This document shows, piece by piece, positions 48,628 through 57,372 of a DNA stretch of 64,000 nucleotides. Each line of letters starts with the position of its first letter. Position 1 is the first letter of the stretch. Made by a program: the position numbers and the translations under genes. Origin of the DNA: an uncultured Paracoccaceae bacterium (lineage in GTDB: Bacteria; Pseudomonadota; Alphaproteobacteria; Rhodobacterales; Rhodobacteraceae); NCBI GenBank assembly GCA_943787985.1, contig CALSOO010000002.1, forward strand, positions 186,001 through 250,000. The letters are read 5' to 3'. A model generated the notes under the pieces. It saw nothing but the letters and a program-made list of their open reading frames with translations, was not told the origin of the DNA and did not search any database.

Positions 48628-51624
48628 ATGAGTAACGCAGCGCGACATACCACGCCGGGCGGGCGCGCCTCCCCCCTCCCCGAGGGATGGGATCTGGATG
48701 TGATTGTCGAACAGTTGCGCGATGCGGGCGTCACGATCAGCTTGGACCGCCACATGCGGGCCCATGCTGTGCTGGCCCAGTTTCAAGAATTCGGCGCACG
48801 CCTGCATCCTGATGAGGCACAAAACTGGTTGGCCAGCTTGTTGTGCAGCGCCCGCGAAGAAACCGCCATTCTGAACAGTCTGCTCCACCCCAACCGTGCG
48901 GACACCAAATCAAAGGCGGTTCAACTTGGCAAAGTCGTCCGACTGGCCAGCCGCGCACAGGTGATCCGCTTTGTGGTCATTGCGCTTGGTCTTGTGATTG
49001 TTTTGGGCGGATTGCTCGCCAGCCTTGGCAACCTCAGCGACATCACACCTGACACCCCGCTTGAACCCGTGGTCGTCCAGCCGTCCGAAAACCCGTTGGT
49101 GGATGAAACAGAGCGTGTGATCATCGTCAAAGATCGCGCCGACTTGCCCCCTGAACGTGTGTTGCGTTTTGCCCTGAGCAGCATTTTACAGCCTCTCTAC
49201 CTGATGCTGCCCTTTCTGTTTGCCGCGTGGCTTGTGGTGACGGGCAAACGCGCCCAAAAGGCCGCGCTGACCCGCAAGACGGCTTTGGGTAAAGAATTCC
49301 AGCAGATGAAAATACCCCGCCGCGCTCTTGCACCGGCGCGCAAGCCGCGCCTGCGTTGGGCGATGGAGCGGTTCAAGGCGCCGCGCCGTGAACCTGGCAA
49401 GCGTTTGGATGTGGACTCGACCGTTTCGGCGGCTGTAAACCGTCCGGGCTTATTTGACATTCGATACCTCGATGAACGGCGCAACACCGAATACCTGATC
49501 CTTGCTGAAGGGCGATCCGTCAACGCGCACCGCCGTCTTGTCATCCGGCGCATCCAGCAGCGGTTGCACGCCAATGACACCTCTTATGCCCAATACGATC
49601 TGGGCGCCGCCGTCGAACAAGCGGTGTTCGACAGTGGCAAACGCGACGGCCCGCCTCAAGAAGGGGTGTCGCAAATTCTCAAACGCTATGCCGGAGGGCG
49701 GCTGATCTTGTTTGGCACGGCCCAAGAGATTTTGGCCCGTCAGCGCCGCGCCACCTTTGCCACCAGTATCGCCAGAATGGTTGAGGACTATCAGATCGTT
49801 ATGGCGTTCATTCCCGTACCAAAAGGGCGCTGGGGACGGTCTGAAGCAGTGCTGAAAGACATGGGCGTTGCCTTGTTCGAAGCCAGCGACGCAGGTGTCA
49901 TTGACGCAGGCCAAGCGATTGATGCGTTTTCCAACGACGGGCAAATGCCCCCGACCCGTATCGCGCAAAACCGCGATGACCGCTTTTTGTCCTCCCTCAG
50001 GGTGAACAACGCACGCTACCTGTCTGACATCGCGCCGGACCCGCGCGAGACCGAAGATCTGGTACGCCAAGTCTTGGGCTATTTGGGCACCACAGATGGT
50101 ATCACCCTTTTTGCCGCCCTCGCCGCCGTTCCGAGTTTTGACAATGACATGGTGTTGTACCTCAGCGATGAGATTCTGGGGCACCCTTTGGACGACGATA
50201 TGGCGATGCGCCTGTCTGGATTGCCATGGATGGACACGCACCGCCTGCCCGACTGGTTGCGCCTTGCCGTGCTGCGCCAGATCCCGCAACGCACCAAAGT
50301 CAGGCTGCGGGAACAACTTGCCCTGATGTATGCAGGGCTGATGGATCAACGCGACGAGGAAATGAGCGACAGCACCATCAACATTCTGAATACGCTCAAC
50401 TTTGTGGACACAATCAAAGACCGTTTGGGCATGGGTGCTGGCGTTGTTGCGGGGGAAGCTGTGTTTTTGCGCTTTCTCGATGATGATCTGACGGATGATT
50501 TGGATCAGGACATCGGCCAGATCGACACCCATATTGACAACACGCGGCTGATCATTGCGTTTGGCATCGTCGCGTTCGGGGCGTTTTTGCAAGGCACGTT
50601 TGTGCGTGCCCTTGAGGCCCGTACCGAATTTTTTGCGGATACCCTTGATGCGCTGATCAGCCCGTTGCCCCTGCTTGTACTTTTGCTTCAGCTCCTCGCT
50701 GTCGCCGCCCTCAGATCTGGAGTCCCAATGGTACGGCGCTATAAATGGGCGCTTTGGCCGAGTGCTGTGGCTGTATACATCGTTGCACTTTCGACGGTTT
50801 TCCTTGTTCAGCTCTATATCGGTTCAACCGAAAACACCGACCTCGAGATCGATAAGTTCCCATGGCCACCAATTCTCGTGCTTATAACGCTTCCCGCGGT
50901 GTTTCTGACCTGCCATCTGCTGTGGGATCAGTCAGCAAAGCTGACAATCAGGACGCCCCGGCAGACGAACAGGCATGGCCGGTCACAGATCGCAATATTC
51001 GTCGGATTGATGTCTGTCCTCATGTGTGTTGGCGGTGGATTTGAAATGATGACCAATGAGAACGGGTTTACGCCTACAAATGAATACCTTGTCATCACGT
51101 CACTCATCTTTGGGACGATTTTTGCAGGTGCTATCGCGACAGTCTTCACGGCACCAAAACATGGTACGCACCCAAAAGCTGCGGTGGCGCAACGCAACAT
51201 GACGCAGCATTGTGGTGTTTTTGTCGGGCAAGTTGCAGTGGCCAGCAGTGTGATTTTGACCACTCTGGCTCTGACCTTGGTTGCGCTTGATGTGATCCCT
51301 GTGTTGAAGACGCCAAATCTTGTCGACGGTCTTTCCGCAATCATTTTGGCACTGATCCTTGGGCTGGCCGTGTTGTCACGCGCAGGTTTGTGGCGCTTGG
51401 CCAGCATTCACGCAGTTATGCTCTTCAGCACATCATTTATCACTGACATTTGGATCGACGCTGTTGCTGCAATTTTTGAAAGCCCGACGTTCGAAGTCAT
51501 TACCCTTATCATCACAGCCCTTGGCCTGTTCGCGGCGTCGCTGTTCATAGACAGCCGCATCGCAGCACCTGTGGACCGGTTCATCGGTCGCCTCTTCCCT
51601 CAATATCAGCGGGAGGCATCATGA
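48628..51624 (+). CDS. Large membrane protein with CoxE-like N-terminus and degenerate vWA-like domain
   Basis: 998 residues. Residues 22-90 resemble the helical N-terminus of CoxE-type MoxR partners (LDVIVEQLRDAGVTISLDRH). Membrane segments lie at about 112-133 and 184-205. Residues about 285-430 form a Rossmann-like domain (TEYLILAEGRS; LKRYAGGRLILFGTAQEIL; DYQIVMAFIPVPKGRWGRSE). It looks like a vWA relative but has no Asp-x-Ser-x-Ser metal site. Residues 430-640 are helical and acidic, and about eight further membrane helices fill 645-985. It overlaps the next gene by ATGA. I know no closely matching described protein. Confidence 0.68.
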   Translation: MSNAARHTTPGGRASPLPEGWDLDVIVEQLRDAGVTISLDRHMRAHAVLAQFQEFGARLHPDEAQNWLASLLCSAREETAILNSLLHPNRADTKSKAVQLGKVVRLASRAQVIRFVVIALGLVIVLGGLLASLGNLSDITPDTPLEPVVVQPSENPLVDETERVIIVKDRADLPPERVLRFALSSILQPLYLMLPFLFAAWLVVTGKRAQKAALTRKTALGKEFQQMKIPRRALAPARKPRLRWAMERFKAPRREPGKRLDVDSTVSAAVNRPGLFDIRYLDERRNTEYLILAEGRSVNAHRRLVIRRIQQRLHANDTSYAQYDLGAAVEQAVFDSGKRDGPPQEGVSQILKRYAGGRLILFGTAQEILARQRRATFATSIARMVEDYQIVMAFIPVPKGRWGRSEAVLKDMGVALFEASDAGVIDAGQAIDAFSNDGQMPPTRIAQNRDDRFLSSLRVNNARYLSDIAPDPRETEDLVRQVLGYLGTTDGITLFAALAAVPSFDNDMVLYLSDEILGHPLDDDMAMRLSGLPWMDTHRLPDWLRLAVLRQIPQRTKVRLREQLALMYAGLMDQRDEEMSDSTINILNTLNFVDTIKDRLGMGAGVVAGEAVFLRFLDDDLTDDLDQDIGQIDTHIDNTRLIIAFGIVAFGAFLQGTFVRALEARTEFFADTLDALISPLPLLVLLLQLLAVAALRSGVPMVRRYKWALWPSAVAVYIVALSTVFLVQLYIGSTENTDLEIDKFPWPPILVLITLPAVFLTCHLLWDQSAKLTIRTPRQTNRHGRSQIAIFVGLMSVLMCVGGGFEMMTNENGFTPTNEYLVITSLIFGTIFAGAIATVFTAPKHGTHPKAAVAQRNMTQHCGVFVGQVAVASSVILTTLALTLVALDVIPVLKTPNLVDGLSAIILALILGLAVLSRAGLWRLASIHAVMLFSTSFITDIWIDAVAAIFESPTFEVITLIITALGLFAASLFIDSRIAAPVDRFIGRLFPQYQREAS

Positions 51625-53516
51625 GTGATCCGATGAGTTCAAGCGAAGCCGCGTTCGACAAGTCTTTGTCCAAATATGACGAAGCTGCCAGAAACTTCGA
51701 CGACAGCCCCTCAAAGCCTGCGCCCGACGCAGGCCCGTCAGAGGTGCAGCTGTGGGCGCGCGAATACCTTGATACGCCTGTGGCCTTGCTGCTGCTCTAC
51801 CCGATCTGGTTCGTGGTTGTGAAATACACCGACGTCATTCTTAACCTGCACATCCTGACACTGGCCGCCTGCGTGATCGCGGCGCGCCGCTGGGGCGTGC
51901 AGGCCATTCCGGCCCTTATGGTTCTGGGCATGCCCTTCCTGATCGGGTGGACCCATACCGAAGGGCGCATCACCGTGACACCCGGCGGGGTCTGGACCAT
52001 CGGGGCCATGGTTTTGCTGTTCCGCACGGCCCTTGATCCTGACCTCGTCACCGCCATACGCGCGAAACGCTGGGCACGCAGCGATTGGGCCATCCTTTTG
52101 GCTTTGTGCAGTGCAGGAACGATCAGAACCGAAGCGTTTAGCATGGATGACGTCGTGTTGCTGGAACAACTGGCCGCGCAACCCGTGTTTGAAGCGGACG
52201 TCGGCTTTGACCCCATGTCCTATTTACTGCCCGTGTTGATGATTATGCTGGGCCTGCTCCAAGTGCCACGCGGGCCTGTGATCTTGTGCATTGTAGCCGG
52301 AATGGTCGTGGCATTCGCCCTCGCCCCGTTCTGGCCTGTGCCCACAAGCTACGGTGTGTATCTGACCGCCTTTCCCGGATTGTGGCCCAGCCAAGGCCTT
52401 GAAGCCATAATGCTGTTTTTGATCAGCCGGATTGCCGCGCAGTCACAAGGCGCTTTGGCTTTCACTTCAAGGGAGATTTTTGTTCAAACCTGCATGCGCA
52501 TTTTATTGCTGCCCGCTTTGATCCTGATGTGTTTGGGGGTCGAATTCAGCGTCTTGTTCGCGCAGTCGGGGCAATCGGCGTTTAACCTCGGCCAACACGT
52601 GAACGGGTATTTCATCGGCTTTTGGGGCGTCTTTGCGGCAACAATTCTGACCATGACATATCGCGTCATGGAAACGCGCCGCGACACAATCTACGTTTTT
52701 ATGATGGGCGCCGCAGCATTTGGCGTGCTCACAACATTGTACATCTTGTTTGGGGTTATGTCGTCCGGCAACACCTTAACCGAGTCCTTTTTGGACACAC
52801 TCACACGGGCGCTGCCCTTTTTGTTTGGCTCTGAAATTGAACCCATTATCGTGGATCAATTGGTTTTGCTGGACGTGTTTGATGTGTTTTCCGTCAATTG
52901 GAGCCCAAGCCTATTCATCGCTGACGCAGGGTTTGCCGCAATGTTACACGGTGTTGGCGTGGTGCTCGCCTATCGGTGGCTGGCCAAACCGTCTGCCGCC
53001 TACATTGGCCCGCCCCCCCTTGGCAATCGCACTGCCCCGCGCGGGATCATCACTGCGCTGATCAGCCCGATGCTGGGGTGGTTGGCCATCGGGCTGATGG
53101 TCTTCAACCTGAGCTACGTGGCCGCTGCAAACTGGTTTATCGACACCGCCCCAGAGGTCGATCTGTCCAGCGTGATTTCGCCAAAAGAACTGGCGGATGA
53201 AGTCGCCCGCTTTAACGATATGCGGCTCATGATTGAAATGATTGAGGAAAGCGCACCAAAAGACTATGAATTGCCTGAACTGATCACGGCACTCACCAAC
53301 GAGATATCCGAAAATTTTGGTGAAATTGGGTTCATTCAGACCGAAGGCCCGAGTGAACAGTCAAACACGTCCGCGCTCCCGGGCCGCGGGGAGATCTCGT
53401 TCCTTTTTGACACGAATTTCGACCTCATCACACGACTCGAACAGTTGGTTTCCGAGGAGGTCAGTGCCTTGGCCCTCTTTCGCGTAACTCCTTCGGAGCA
53501 ATCTACTGCCGATTGA
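51621..53516 (+). CDS. Polytopic membrane protein of unknown family, last gene of the MoxR-protease operon
   Basis: 631 residues. A soluble acidic N-terminus of about 50 residues is followed by about 11-13 hydrophobic helices (for example VALLLLYPIWFVVVKY, ILLLPALILMCLGVEFSVLF, MLGWLAIGLMVFNLSYVAAA). An approximately 100-residue C-terminal soluble acidic domain follows (ELADEVARFNDMRLMIEMIE; EISFLFDTNFDLITRLEQLV). The start overlaps the preceding gene by four bases, so the two membrane proteins are probably made together and form a complex. No catalytic motif is recognised. Confidence 0.6.
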   Translation: MSDPMSSSEAAFDKSLSKYDEAARNFDDSPSKPAPDAGPSEVQLWAREYLDTPVALLLLYPIWFVVVKYTDVILNLHILTLAACVIAARRWGVQAIPALMVLGMPFLIGWTHTEGRITVTPGGVWTIGAMVLLFRTALDPDLVTAIRAKRWARSDWAILLALCSAGTIRTEAFSMDDVVLLEQLAAQPVFEADVGFDPMSYLLPVLMIMLGLLQVPRGPVILCIVAGMVVAFALAPFWPVPTSYGVYLTAFPGLWPSQGLEAIMLFLISRIAAQSQGALAFTSREIFVQTCMRILLLPALILMCLGVEFSVLFAQSGQSAFNLGQHVNGYFIGFWGVFAATILTMTYRVMETRRDTIYVFMMGAAAFGVLTTLYILFGVMSSGNTLTESFLDTLTRALPFLFGSEIEPIIVDQLVLLDVFDVFSVNWSPSLFIADAGFAAMLHGVGVVLAYRWLAKPSAAYIGPPPLGNRTAPRGIITALISPMLGWLAIGLMVFNLSYVAAANWFIDTAPEVDLSSVISPKELADEVARFNDMRLMIEMIEESAPKDYELPELITALTNEISENFGEIGFIQTEGPSEQSNTSALPGRGEISFLFDTNFDLITRLEQLVSEEVSALALFRVTPSEQSTAD

Positions 53517-53971
53517 TACGAAGTGCGACGCGCAACAACGAGAATGGGTTCCGCAGACTCCAAGCCGCTTAACTTCTAACTTTTGGAAAAGTGGGGCGGA
53601 TATGGTGCACATGCATCCACTTGTCCAAACTCTTACAAATTCGAAAAACCCTCATATTTGTAGCTGAATTTTTGCGACCCTCAACTGTATTGGGGGGATC
53701 GGACCCAAAGCATCGAGCTGAATGGTGCTGTGCCAAAACGTTTAAACGCATTGTCTTTGCAAGTGCATTCGGCCGCAAAGGGCCCATACCGAAACGCCCA
53801 GTCTTGCAAGTAAGGACTGCTGCTACATTTCTCGCCCCCTTCGCATCGCAAATCGCGCCGCGTAGTCTTTAACGCAAAATTTGAAATCATGGCTTTCGCT
53901 CCCACCATGTCCAATGCACAGCGCCTCGGGTTTCTTTTTTGGCATTCCGTTTTCGGAATTTTCTTGTTTGA
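53517..53971. other. Non-coding stretch after the MoxR-protease operon
   Basis: Short frames exist on both strands, but none looks like a protein. No strong intrinsic terminator with a T-run was found right after 53516. The stretch between 53740 and 53830 is GC-richer with short repeats of TTGCAAGT-like words. It separates two oppositely oriented genes. Confidence 0.5.
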
Positions 53972-55636
53972 TCAGCCGGATAAATCGCCTTTGTCCTGCT
54001 GATCCTGTAGAATCCGCCACAGCACTTTACCGGCGGCTGATTTGGGCAGGCTCTCTACGATTTCAAGCAGACGCGGCACTTTGTAGGCGGCCATATGGGT
54101 TTGCGCCCATTCGGCAAATTCGCCCGCTTCAAGGGTCATTCCGGGCCTGAGAACTGCCACCGCTTTGACGGTTTCACCGCGGTAAACGTCCTTGGCGCTG
54201 ATCACACAGACCTCGGCGATGGCAGGGTGTTGATAGAGCCGTGTCTCGACCTCAGCAGGCCAGACCTTGTAGCCTGATGCGTTGATCATCCGCTTGAGAC
54301 GGTCCACGATATAGAGGTTGCCTGCCGCGTCTTCACACGCCAGATCGCCGGTGCGTAAGAACCGCTTGCTGTCAAGGTCTAGGAAAGTCTCGGTGTTTGC
54401 CGCTACATTCTTCCAATAAGACAGCATGACCTGCGGCGCGCAGACCACCACCTCTCCAACCTCGCCCAAGGCGACGGGCTTTAGGGTGTCAGGGTCCAGC
54501 AGGCGAACCTCGGTTTGCATGGCGGGGATGCCGACGCATCCGGCTTTGGGTGCATGGACCGGATTGTTTGTGACGAGTCCCATAGTTTCGGTCATGCCGT
54601 AGACTTCGACAAAGTCGAGGCCCGTCAGGTTCTTCAGCCTTGCGGCGACTGCTTCGGGCATGGCACTGCCGCCGCCAAAGATCAGGCGCATGCTGCGCAG
54701 GTCACTTGCGACAAGGCCTTCGGTGTTCAGCAGGTCGATGACAGCCGTGGGCACAGTGCTCCAGCTGGTGACATTGTTCTGTTTGATCAGGCTTGCGGCG
54801 GCTTTGCGGTCCCAACGGGACATGATGACAAAGGTGGCAGCGGTGGATATTGCGACATTCATGATCCCTTGCATGCCAACGATATGGAACATCGGTGTGG
54901 CGCCCAGATGGACCTCGTCGCCGCCATAGCCGAACCACGCCGCGATACAGTCTACCCCTTGCAGGGCTGTCCGGTGGGTATGCACGCAGCCTTTGCCGCG
55001 TCCGGTCGAGCCAGAGGTATATGGCAGGGCGCATAGATCATCGGGGGCCAGATCAGGCGCATCAAACGGCAGATCTGCCGCCATGACTTCTGCCCAGTCC
55101 TCCACGCCAGCGGGCAGTGGGGCAAAGGGCGCGGTGATGATGTCGGGCAGCTCTATCATTGTGGTTTCGAGCAGTTCAGCGGCGTAATGGGCGGCAATCA
55201 CATGCTCCAGCTCACCTGCGGTGATCAGGGGCAGAAGTTGGTCCACCACATCCTGAGCGGTCAGAACCGTGCGCACTTCGGCGTCGTTGCAGATATAGGC
55301 GACCTCGTCGCTGCGGTGCATTGCATTGATCGGCACGACAATGGCGCCCGCGCGGATCACGCCATAGAAGGCCGCAATGAATTGCGGTGCGTTTTGCATA
55401 TAAAGACCGACGCGGTCGCCCTTGGCCACGCCGCAAGCGGTTTGCAGATAAGCGGCGATTTTGGTGACTTCGACATCAAGCGCGGCATAGGTTTTCCCCG
55501 CGCCATAATAGATCAGGGCTGTCTTGTCGGGCGACTCCGCCGCCGCGCGGCGCAAATTGTCGTCCAATGTGCGGGTCACGGGCGGCAGATGTGTCGGAAC
55601 GCCTGGCGGCCAATGATCGAATTTTGATTGTGACAT
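53972..55636 (-). CDS. AMP-binding acyl-CoA synthetase
   Basis: 554 residues from ATG 55636 (MSQSKFDHWPPGVPTHLPPV). ANL-superfamily motifs are ALPYTSGSTGRGKGCVHTH (phosphate-binding loop), FVEVYGMTETMGLVTNNP, LRTGDLACEDAAGNLYIVDR, MINASGYKVWPAEVETRLYQ and the catalytic Lys in SLPKSAAGKVLWRIL. The enzyme activates a carboxylic acid to acyl-AMP and acyl-CoA. The substrate cannot be read, but the neighbouring aldehyde dehydrogenase suggests oxidation of an aldehyde to the acid that this enzyme then activates. It lies 66 bases from the DUF2306-like gene on the same strand. Confidence 0.9.
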   Translation of the reverse strand: MSQSKFDHWPPGVPTHLPPVTRTLDDNLRRAAAESPDKTALIYYGAGKTYAALDVEVTKIAAYLQTACGVAKGDRVGLYMQNAPQFIAAFYGVIRAGAIVVPINAMHRSDEVAYICNDAEVRTVLTAQDVVDQLLPLITAGELEHVIAAHYAAELLETTMIELPDIITAPFAPLPAGVEDWAEVMAADLPFDAPDLAPDDLCALPYTSGSTGRGKGCVHTHRTALQGVDCIAAWFGYGGDEVHLGATPMFHIVGMQGIMNVAISTAATFVIMSRWDRKAAASLIKQNNVTSWSTVPTAVIDLLNTEGLVASDLRSMRLIFGGGSAMPEAVAARLKNLTGLDFVEVYGMTETMGLVTNNPVHAPKAGCVGIPAMQTEVRLLDPDTLKPVALGEVGEVVVCAPQVMLSYWKNVAANTETFLDLDSKRFLRTGDLACEDAAGNLYIVDRLKRMINASGYKVWPAEVETRLYQHPAIAEVCVISAKDVYRGETVKAVAVLRPGMTLEAGEFAEWAQTHMAAYKVPRLLEIVESLPKSAAGKVLWRILQDQQDKGDLSG

Positions 55637-55702
55637 GCCATTCCTCCCAAAATGCAAAGCGGCTGGCCCAAGATATCCAGGCCAGCCACGTTGTTATGAT
55701 CC

Positions 55703-57238
55703 TTAGCTGATCGCGCGCGATTGTGTTTCGCGGCTGGTCAGCAGGCCGATGAAGCCGTTGAACGTCGGGGTCAGGATCGCTGCACCCGCCGCAAGGATAT
55801 AGCCGTGGCCACGGTTGATGTAATACTCGGGGATTACATCAAGATAATACCACAGTGCATGGCCCCACAGAACAATCGCAGGCGCAAAGGCAAAGTTCAC
55901 GGCAAAGACCATCACCTCGTGCCACATGTTGTTGTTGCCGCGGTGTTCAAAGAACATGGCCAGCAGGGCGAACCCCAACAAGGAAACGCCAGACACAAGG
56001 TAGAAACCGCCGCCTGATGTGACGGCCAAGCTTGGCTCCCCCAACTGATAGCCCCACAGCATTTGCTGAATGCCCGCACCAATGGCGCTGACGTAAAAGA
56101 TCCGGCGTGCGACACGTGACTGTTCATCACGGATCATCAGATAGATGCCGGAAACAATCGCACCCGAAATTCCCAATCCGAACATCGCCGTTTGCAAGGT
56201 TTTCCCATCATACAAAGCGGCGTCGGCCGCAAGCGTCGTGGCTGGTACAATTTCGCTGATGACCGTCCAACTGCCCAAACCGGGGGAAAGGATATACATG
56301 GCCAGTGAGCTGATCACGGCAGTCACGGCGGCGAGGGTCAGGAACACCTTCAGGCCCATCGGCTGTGGCTCTATCGGGACAGGCGTTTTACGCACGGGCG
56401 ATGCGGACCGGTTCCATGCAAACAGCAGGTAGCCAATCAGCAAGCACTGCCAGAAGGTCAGGATGTTCACCAGATTGTTGACCTCGCCTTGGGTCAGATG
56501 TGGGTAAATCTGGCCCAGAACGGCACAGTCATAGCGCTGGATCGGGGCATTCAGAAAGGCCGCGAACGTGTAGATCTGAAACCCCAGATGCAGCGCGAAA
56601 TTCCGTTTCTTGATGAAATAGATCGCGAGAACCTGACAGATGACCGTGCTAAGGCCCAAAAACCAAAGCTGGATATGGAAGGCAAAGCCTTGAAAGGTCT
56701 CGTCAAAGGCTGTGTGCGACAGATGGTAAAACGAAGCAAAGCACATGACGAACAAGCCAACGATATAAAGACCGCCCACGACACGATGCGCTTTGCGGTA
56801 CATTTTGCGAAACATTGGTGTGAACTGGAATATGCCGAGGATCAGGCAGGCCCCGCCGAGCAGCATATGGAGGCTGAGCACCGATTGCTCGACTGGCTCC
56901 ATGGTGACGTAGTGCAGCAGCGGATCGGTATTGCCGTTGCTGCCAAAGCCGAAATAGGTGCCGGTTAGCATGGCCGTCAGATTGTTCCAAAGCGGATAGA
57001 CCTTCATCGCGTCTTCGGCAACTTCGGCGTAGGGAACGTGAAGATCGCTTTTTGCGGCAATCTCTGCCAGAAGTTGCGCCTCGTTCGGGATGTCCTTGAT
57101 CGGCATCATGTGAAAGCCGGAATCCCAGACAAGGAAGCTGTAGAAGACAAGCATTACACAAAACGCTGCCCACAAGATCATGGGTTTGGAGGCGAAGACG
57201 CCATTCTTTTTTGGCGGGTCAATAGACTGTATGGTCAT
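55703..57238 (-). CDS. Polytopic membrane protein, DUF2306-like
   Basis: 511 residues from ATG 57238 with about 12 helices. The segment LSLHMLLGGACLILGIFQFT followed by FRKMYRKAHRVVGGLYIVG matches DUF2306-type membrane proteins with conserved histidines that may bind haem. It has no transporter signature. It lies between the aldehyde dehydrogenase and the acyl-CoA synthetase on the same strand and may supply or accept electrons in that pathway. This is inference. Confidence 0.72.
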   Translation of the reverse strand: MTIQSIDPPKKNGVFASKPMILWAAFCVMLVFYSFLVWDSGFHMMPIKDIPNEAQLLAEIAAKSDLHVPYAEVAEDAMKVYPLWNNLTAMLTGTYFGFGSNGNTDPLLHYVTMEPVEQSVLSLHMLLGGACLILGIFQFTPMFRKMYRKAHRVVGGLYIVGLFVMCFASFYHLSHTAFDETFQGFAFHIQLWFLGLSTVICQVLAIYFIKKRNFALHLGFQIYTFAAFLNAPIQRYDCAVLGQIYPHLTQGEVNNLVNILTFWQCLLIGYLLFAWNRSASPVRKTPVPIEPQPMGLKVFLTLAAVTAVISSLAMYILSPGLGSWTVISEIVPATTLAADAALYDGKTLQTAMFGLGISGAIVSGIYLMIRDEQSRVARRIFYVSAIGAGIQQMLWGYQLGEPSLAVTSGGGFYLVSGVSLLGFALLAMFFEHRGNNNMWHEVMVFAVNFAFAPAIVLWGHALWYYLDVIPEYYINRGHGYILAAGAAILTPTFNGFIGLLTSRETQSRAIS

Positions 57239-57372
57239 AACAAAAGTCTCATTTTCTATATGTTCCGGATGGGTAAAGGGATCAAACCTTCCCGTAGTGC
57301 CGGTTTGGCCCAACCCCGCCTGCGTCCTAAAAGGGCTGGCGGAGTGGGACGGTATAAAGTCGGGTCAGCCGA

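Noticed and set aside
49450..50592. A 380-codon minus-strand frame inside the 998-residue membrane protein gene
   Set aside because: It is a codon-bias shadow; the plus-strand frame is coupled to its neighbours and has clear membrane segments.
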